Positions 40,889-43,381 of a DNA stretch of 43,381 nucleotides are shown in pieces (the stretch's first letter is position 1; the number at the start of each line of letters is the position of its first letter). Made by a program: the position numbers and the translations under genes. The notes under the pieces were generated by a model. The model made no database searches. It had not been told where the DNA came from and saw only the letters and a list, made by a program, of their open reading frames with translations. The DNA is taken from positions 1 to 43,381 of the forward strand of contig JALGVI010000016.1 of the NCBI GenBank assembly GCA_029838215.1, in the 5' to 3' direction. This DNA is from Candidatus Helarchaeota archaeon (lineage in GTDB: Archaea > Asgardarchaeota > Lokiarchaeia > Helarchaeales > RDOG01).

Positions 40889-41482
40889 TTATTCTTCTTT
40901 TAATAATTCAGATTGCATGAAACTAGGGAAATGAGAATTTGCAAATCGGATGCAATTGTTGATATCGTTTCTATACGTGAGTAGAAAGCCGATATTAAAC
41001 AGTTCGCTGAAACTTTTTTTAGTCAAAGAACCAGAAGAAAATAACGCTTTTTCCTTGTCCGAGATAATGACGAGTGAATTGGTACTCGAGTTAGTGACTG
41101 ATTTTATGACGGTATCTGACTTGAGCGCCTTCAAGACATTGTGAAATTCCTTGTCTTTAATGTCCTGTTTATCCAAGGTACAAATGGTCACTTGAACGGA
41201 TTTTGACTTGTCAATCAACTTTCCAAAATACTCTTGGTCAAGGATGGGAGATACGATAAGAAGCTCTTTTTTCGCAGAAGAAATCAGTTCATCAGTCATT
41301 TTCCTTAAATTCTTAGTTTTTGCGACCTCTTGCGATGTAACGGTTTGGTACTTATCGAAAATCGAAATTATTTGTTCCTGAAGAGCCTTTACTTCCTTCT
41401 TAAGTTGCACGTTTTTTTGGTAATATTCCTTACTCATCTGTTTAAGTGATTCAATCTCGATTGAGCGATCATCGTCGGCCAT
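40889..41482 (-). CDS. Coiled coil plus PLD/TrmB-effector-like domain protein
   Basis: This 197-residue protein has an N-terminal coiled coil (about 1-60; SLKQMSKEYYQKNVQLKKEV) and a C-terminal alpha/beta domain: SAKKELLIVSPILDQEYFGKLI, VQVTICTLDKQ, SLVIISDKEKALFSSGSL and FNIGFLLTYRND. This order resembles the phospholipase D-like fold and the ligand-binding part of TrmB regulators, but no HKD catalytic motif is present. There is no DNA-binding helix-turn-helix of its own; the upstream gene carries one. GGAG lies nine bases before the ATG, and the gene starts 14 bases after the previous one ends. It may be a ligand-sensing partner of that protein. Confidence 0.6.
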   Translation of the reverse strand: MADDDRSIEIESLKQMSKEYYQKNVQLKKEVKALQEQIISIFDKYQTVTSQEVAKTKNLRKMTDELISSAKKELLIVSPILDQEYFGKLIDKSKSVQVTICTLDKQDIKDKEFHNVLKALKSDTVIKSVTNSSTNSLVIISDKEKALFSSGSLTKKSFSELFNIGFLLTYRNDINNCIRFANSHFPSFMQSELLKEE

Positions 41483-41496
41483 TTAATTATTCTCCT

Positions 41497-42732
41497 TTAT
41501 TTTGGAATCGATACTACATCATTCTCAACTTTGACCAATCCACGTCTTTCAAGCATCATGGCAATTCTTCGTGTATTTGCAACCGATTGTCCGATGGCTT
41601 TAGCAATTGTTTCCAACGGGGTCGGTCCTGCTTCATCTACTATTACAAAGATTTTCAAATTAGGATCGGTTTCAAAAATCTTTTTCATATTTTCAATGAG
41701 TTCTTTATATCTTTGGACTTGGGCAGTTGCATCGGTCAAGTCTTTTTGAAGCTGGGAATGCTCACTCGCCATTGCTTCCAATCGCTTCATTTCTTCTTCG
41801 AAACCCTTTTTAATATCTTCTTTTTCGCGCTCAAATTGACGAACTAATTGTGCTTGACGACTTTCGAGTTCTCGAGTTACTTCTTCAATTTCGGCACTCT
41901 TTGCACGTTCCGCATCCATGAGTTTTTCTTGGAGTTCATCTTTCTCGGCACGTATTTTTACTAATTCGGAATTCAGGTCTTCGATCTGTTTCAGGTTCTT
42001 TTCTTGTCGCGCCATGAGTTTTTCAATTTTTTCTTCATTAACTTTGATAATATCATCGCGTTCCTTCAATTGGAGCGTTAATTCGGCTTCAAGTTCTTTA
42101 AAGTCAAACTCCGCCATTTCTTCCGTGAGTTCATCCATGTGATATTTTGCGCGAAGCTCATTCATTGTCTGCTTGAATTTATCATGAGTTTGCTTGATGT
42201 TTTCAAGTTCAGCCTCAAGAGTTTTAATCCGAGCATCTTTCTCAATGAGATCTTTCTCATAGCTCGCAGCTAAAACGCGTTCGGCTTCACCTCGAGTTTT
42301 TTCCAAACGATCTTGTAATGTGGCTATTTCAGTTTCAAGTTCTGAAATCCGTAAATCTTTCTCTTTCAGTTTAACCTCAAGCCCTTCTGAAGATTGAAGC
42401 CGTGCTCTGAATTTTTCGTATCGATCCTTTATCACGGAAAGTTCGGTTTGTAACTCGGTCAACTTAAAATCCCGTTCATTAATTTGATCTTCAAATGTAG
42501 CAATTTGAGCACGTTGTCTTCCAATAATTGAACGTAGCTCGATAACATCTGTTGGAAAATCAACCATTCCTTCAATTTTTTCTTCTAATTCCTTAATTCT
42601 TTTTTGTGATTTATTTAAATCATCTCTCAATCGTGAATTTTCAAGTTTCAGAGATTTTAATTCATCCATTATTTTTGCTTGCTTTTCTTGCTTCTTGTCA
42701 TATTGGGAGATCATGTCATCTATATCGGGCAT
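41497..42732 (-). CDS. Long coiled-coil protein with C-terminal winged helix
   Basis: This 411-residue protein is about 340 residues of nearly continuous coiled coil (many heptads of E, K, L), followed by a winged-helix-like domain: FETDPNLKIFVIVDEAGPTP, TIAKAIGQSVANTRRIAMML and ERRGLVKVENDVVSIP. The layout suits an adaptor that joins a coiled-coil rod to DNA or protein through the winged helix. GGTGA lies four bases before the ATG. It is probably co-transcribed with the PLD/TrmB-like gene and follows the repeat-rich protein by 40 bases. It could be a chromosome-organising or cytoskeletal regulator; function is unknown. Confidence 0.65.
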   Translation of the reverse strand: MPDIDDMISQYDKKQEKQAKIMDELKSLKLENSRLRDDLNKSQKRIKELEEKIEGMVDFPTDVIELRSIIGRQRAQIATFEDQINERDFKLTELQTELSVIKDRYEKFRARLQSSEGLEVKLKEKDLRISELETEIATLQDRLEKTRGEAERVLAASYEKDLIEKDARIKTLEAELENIKQTHDKFKQTMNELRAKYHMDELTEEMAEFDFKELEAELTLQLKERDDIIKVNEEKIEKLMARQEKNLKQIEDLNSELVKIRAEKDELQEKLMDAERAKSAEIEEVTRELESRQAQLVRQFEREKEDIKKGFEEEMKRLEAMASEHSQLQKDLTDATAQVQRYKELIENMKKIFETDPNLKIFVIVDEAGPTPLETIAKAIGQSVANTRRIAMMLERRGLVKVENDVVSIPK

Positions 42733-42772
42733 AAAATCACCTTATTTAACTCAATTGTCATGATAATTCTTT

Positions 42773-43381
42773 TTATAATTTTGCCTTGTAAGTTTCCTTT
42801 TCTTTTTCAAGTTTTATTAAAACAGTCTGAAAAACCTGTTCGTTAATTTCTCCTTTCGAAAATTGACTAATTAGAAGATTTATTTTATAATCGATATTTT
42901 CAATTTTAGCATTTAGCTCTTCAGGACTTAGACCTTCGGCTTCAGAAATTGGTTCTTTTTCAGGTTCTTGCGATCCAACCTGCACTTGCGTGCTGACTTC
43001 ACCCTCAGGTTCAGGATTTGTGGTTGTAACCTCTTCTTTTTCAGAAGTAGATGTCATTCCACCTACACCAATGATTGGTGGAGGACCTTCAACGAGAGGT
43101 GGAAGAGTTTTTGCGGGTTCTTTCGCTTTTTCTTCTTTCTTCTTCCTCAGCAGCTCTTCTTCTTCCTTCTTCCTCAGCAACTCCTCTTCTTCCTTCTTCC
43201 TCAGCAGCTCTTCCTCTTCCTTCTTCCTCAGCAGCTCTTCTCTTCTTCCTTCTTCCTCAGCAGCTCTTCTTCTTCCTTCTTCCTCAGCAGCTCTTCCTCT
43301 TCCTTCTTCCTCAGCAGCTCTTCCTCTTCCTTCTTCCTCAGCAGCTCCTCTTCTTCCTTCTTCCTCAGCAGCTCTTCCTCT
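42773..43381 (-). CDS. Repeat-rich charged-helix protein, cut by the right window edge
   Basis: The gene runs off the right edge, so its start is missing. The last 60 residues (SPEELNAKIENIDYKINLL to the end) form two helices reminiscent of a SHOCT-type module. Before it is a Pro/Glu/Thr-rich linker and then an array of EEEELLRKK nine-residue repeats from a 27-bp DNA repeat. The clean LLRKK frame holds only from 42773 to about 43240. Unit four of the array is 29 bases, and beyond it the same frame reads AAEEEGR repeats without a stop, while the LLRKK frame from further upstream meets a stop in that unit. So the gene may be frameshifted or mis-assembled. A single-alpha-helix spacer is a likely role. 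Confidence 0.6.
   Translation of the reverse strand, partial: RGRAAEEEGRRGAAEEEGRGRAAEEEGRGRAAEEEGRRRAAEEEGRREELLRKKEEEELLRKKEEEELLRKKEEEELLRKKKEEKAKEPAKTLPPLVEGPPPIIGVGGMTSTSEKEEVTTTNPEPEGEVSTQVQVGSQEPEKEPISEAEGLSPEELNAKIENIDYKINLLISQFSKGEINEQVFQTVLIKLEKEKETYKAKL
43139..43381 (-). repeat. 27-bp tandem coding repeat array (nine units, one of 29 bases)
   Basis: The plus strand repeats CTTCTTCCTCAGCAGCTC plus nine variable C/T bases, giving units at 43139, 43166, 43193, 43220, 43249, 43276, 43303, 43330 and 43357 up to the edge. The minus-strand unit encodes EEEELLRKK. Eight units fit 27 bases; the fourth (43220-43248) has 29. Third-position changes (Glu GAA/GAG) are the main differences, so the array is young or kept homogeneous. 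Confidence 0.9.

Noticed and set aside
43139..43381. Possible CRISPR array
   Set aside because: The 27-bp units are directly adjacent without unique spacers and encode a repeated peptide.

Overview
This window looks like chromosome from an Asgard (Promethearchaeota) archaeon, possibly Lokiarchaeia-like. The AT-rich DNA carries Roadblock/longin-fold small proteins, long coiled-coil proteins, a membrane pyrophosphatase, an ADP-forming acetyl-CoA synthetase, an archaeosortase, a thiolase/DUF35/HMG-CoA-synthase-type cluster, a SIRT6-like sirtuin, and a set of bacterial-looking metabolic genes (PurH, LpxL-like acyltransferase, acyl-CoA dehydrogenase, class III CoA-transferase). No rRNA, tRNA, transposase, phage gene or CRISPR array was recognised. 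The phylum is an inference from gene content only.

Layout. 1-2405 (all minus): Roadblock protein, V4R-domain protein, longin+Roadblock fusion and a DUF2299-like protein cut by the left edge, i.e. a small-GTPase-regulator-like cluster. 2520-5819 (minus): SEC59/dolichol-kinase-like membrane protein and an H+-type membrane pyrophosphatase preceded by a duplicated promoter-like element. 6156-8758: class III CoA-transferase and a divergent LpxL-like acyltransferase. 9139-12619 (minus): overlapping operon of a degenerate HMG-CoA synthase homologue, DUF35, thiolase and a membrane protein. 12764-16045: membrane protein, secreted surface protein and tRNA-dihydrouridine synthase. 16194-19675: HdrD-like iron-sulfur protein, then archaeosortase coupled to a zinc-ribbon polytopic membrane protein. 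19842-25319: HhH-MutS ATPase, converging on a BioD-like/DRTGG protein coupled to ADP-forming acetyl-CoA synthetase. 25464-31224: small Cys-rich protein, hexapeptide-repeat protein, alpha/beta hydrolase, then PurH, dihydropteroate synthase and a CofE-like gamma-glutamyl ligase. 31371-34400: TPR protein, NhaD/ArsB-type transporter overlapping a Roadblock-coiled-coil protein. 34405-40363: double GNAT, SDR + IlvC-like reductase, sirtuin, class II aldolase, acyl-CoA dehydrogenase. 40483-43381: longin-like protein and three coiled-coil genes, the last with a 27-bp repeat array running off the right edge.

How the genes fit together. The energy theme is pyrophosphate-driven ion pumping, substrate-level ATP from acyl-CoA thioesters, and acyl-CoA handling. 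PurH needs 10-formyl-tetrahydrofolate, and its neighbours (DHPS and a CofE/FolC2-like ligase) would supply the cofactor, so these three form a plausible folate-purine module. The most unusual items are the HMG-CoA synthase homologue that has lost all three catalytic residues inside an otherwise standard thiolase-DUF35 operon, the archaeosortase locked to a zinc-ribbon membrane partner, the Roadblock modules placed next to V4R and antiporter genes, and the repeat-rich coiled-coil cluster with a frame break in its repeats.
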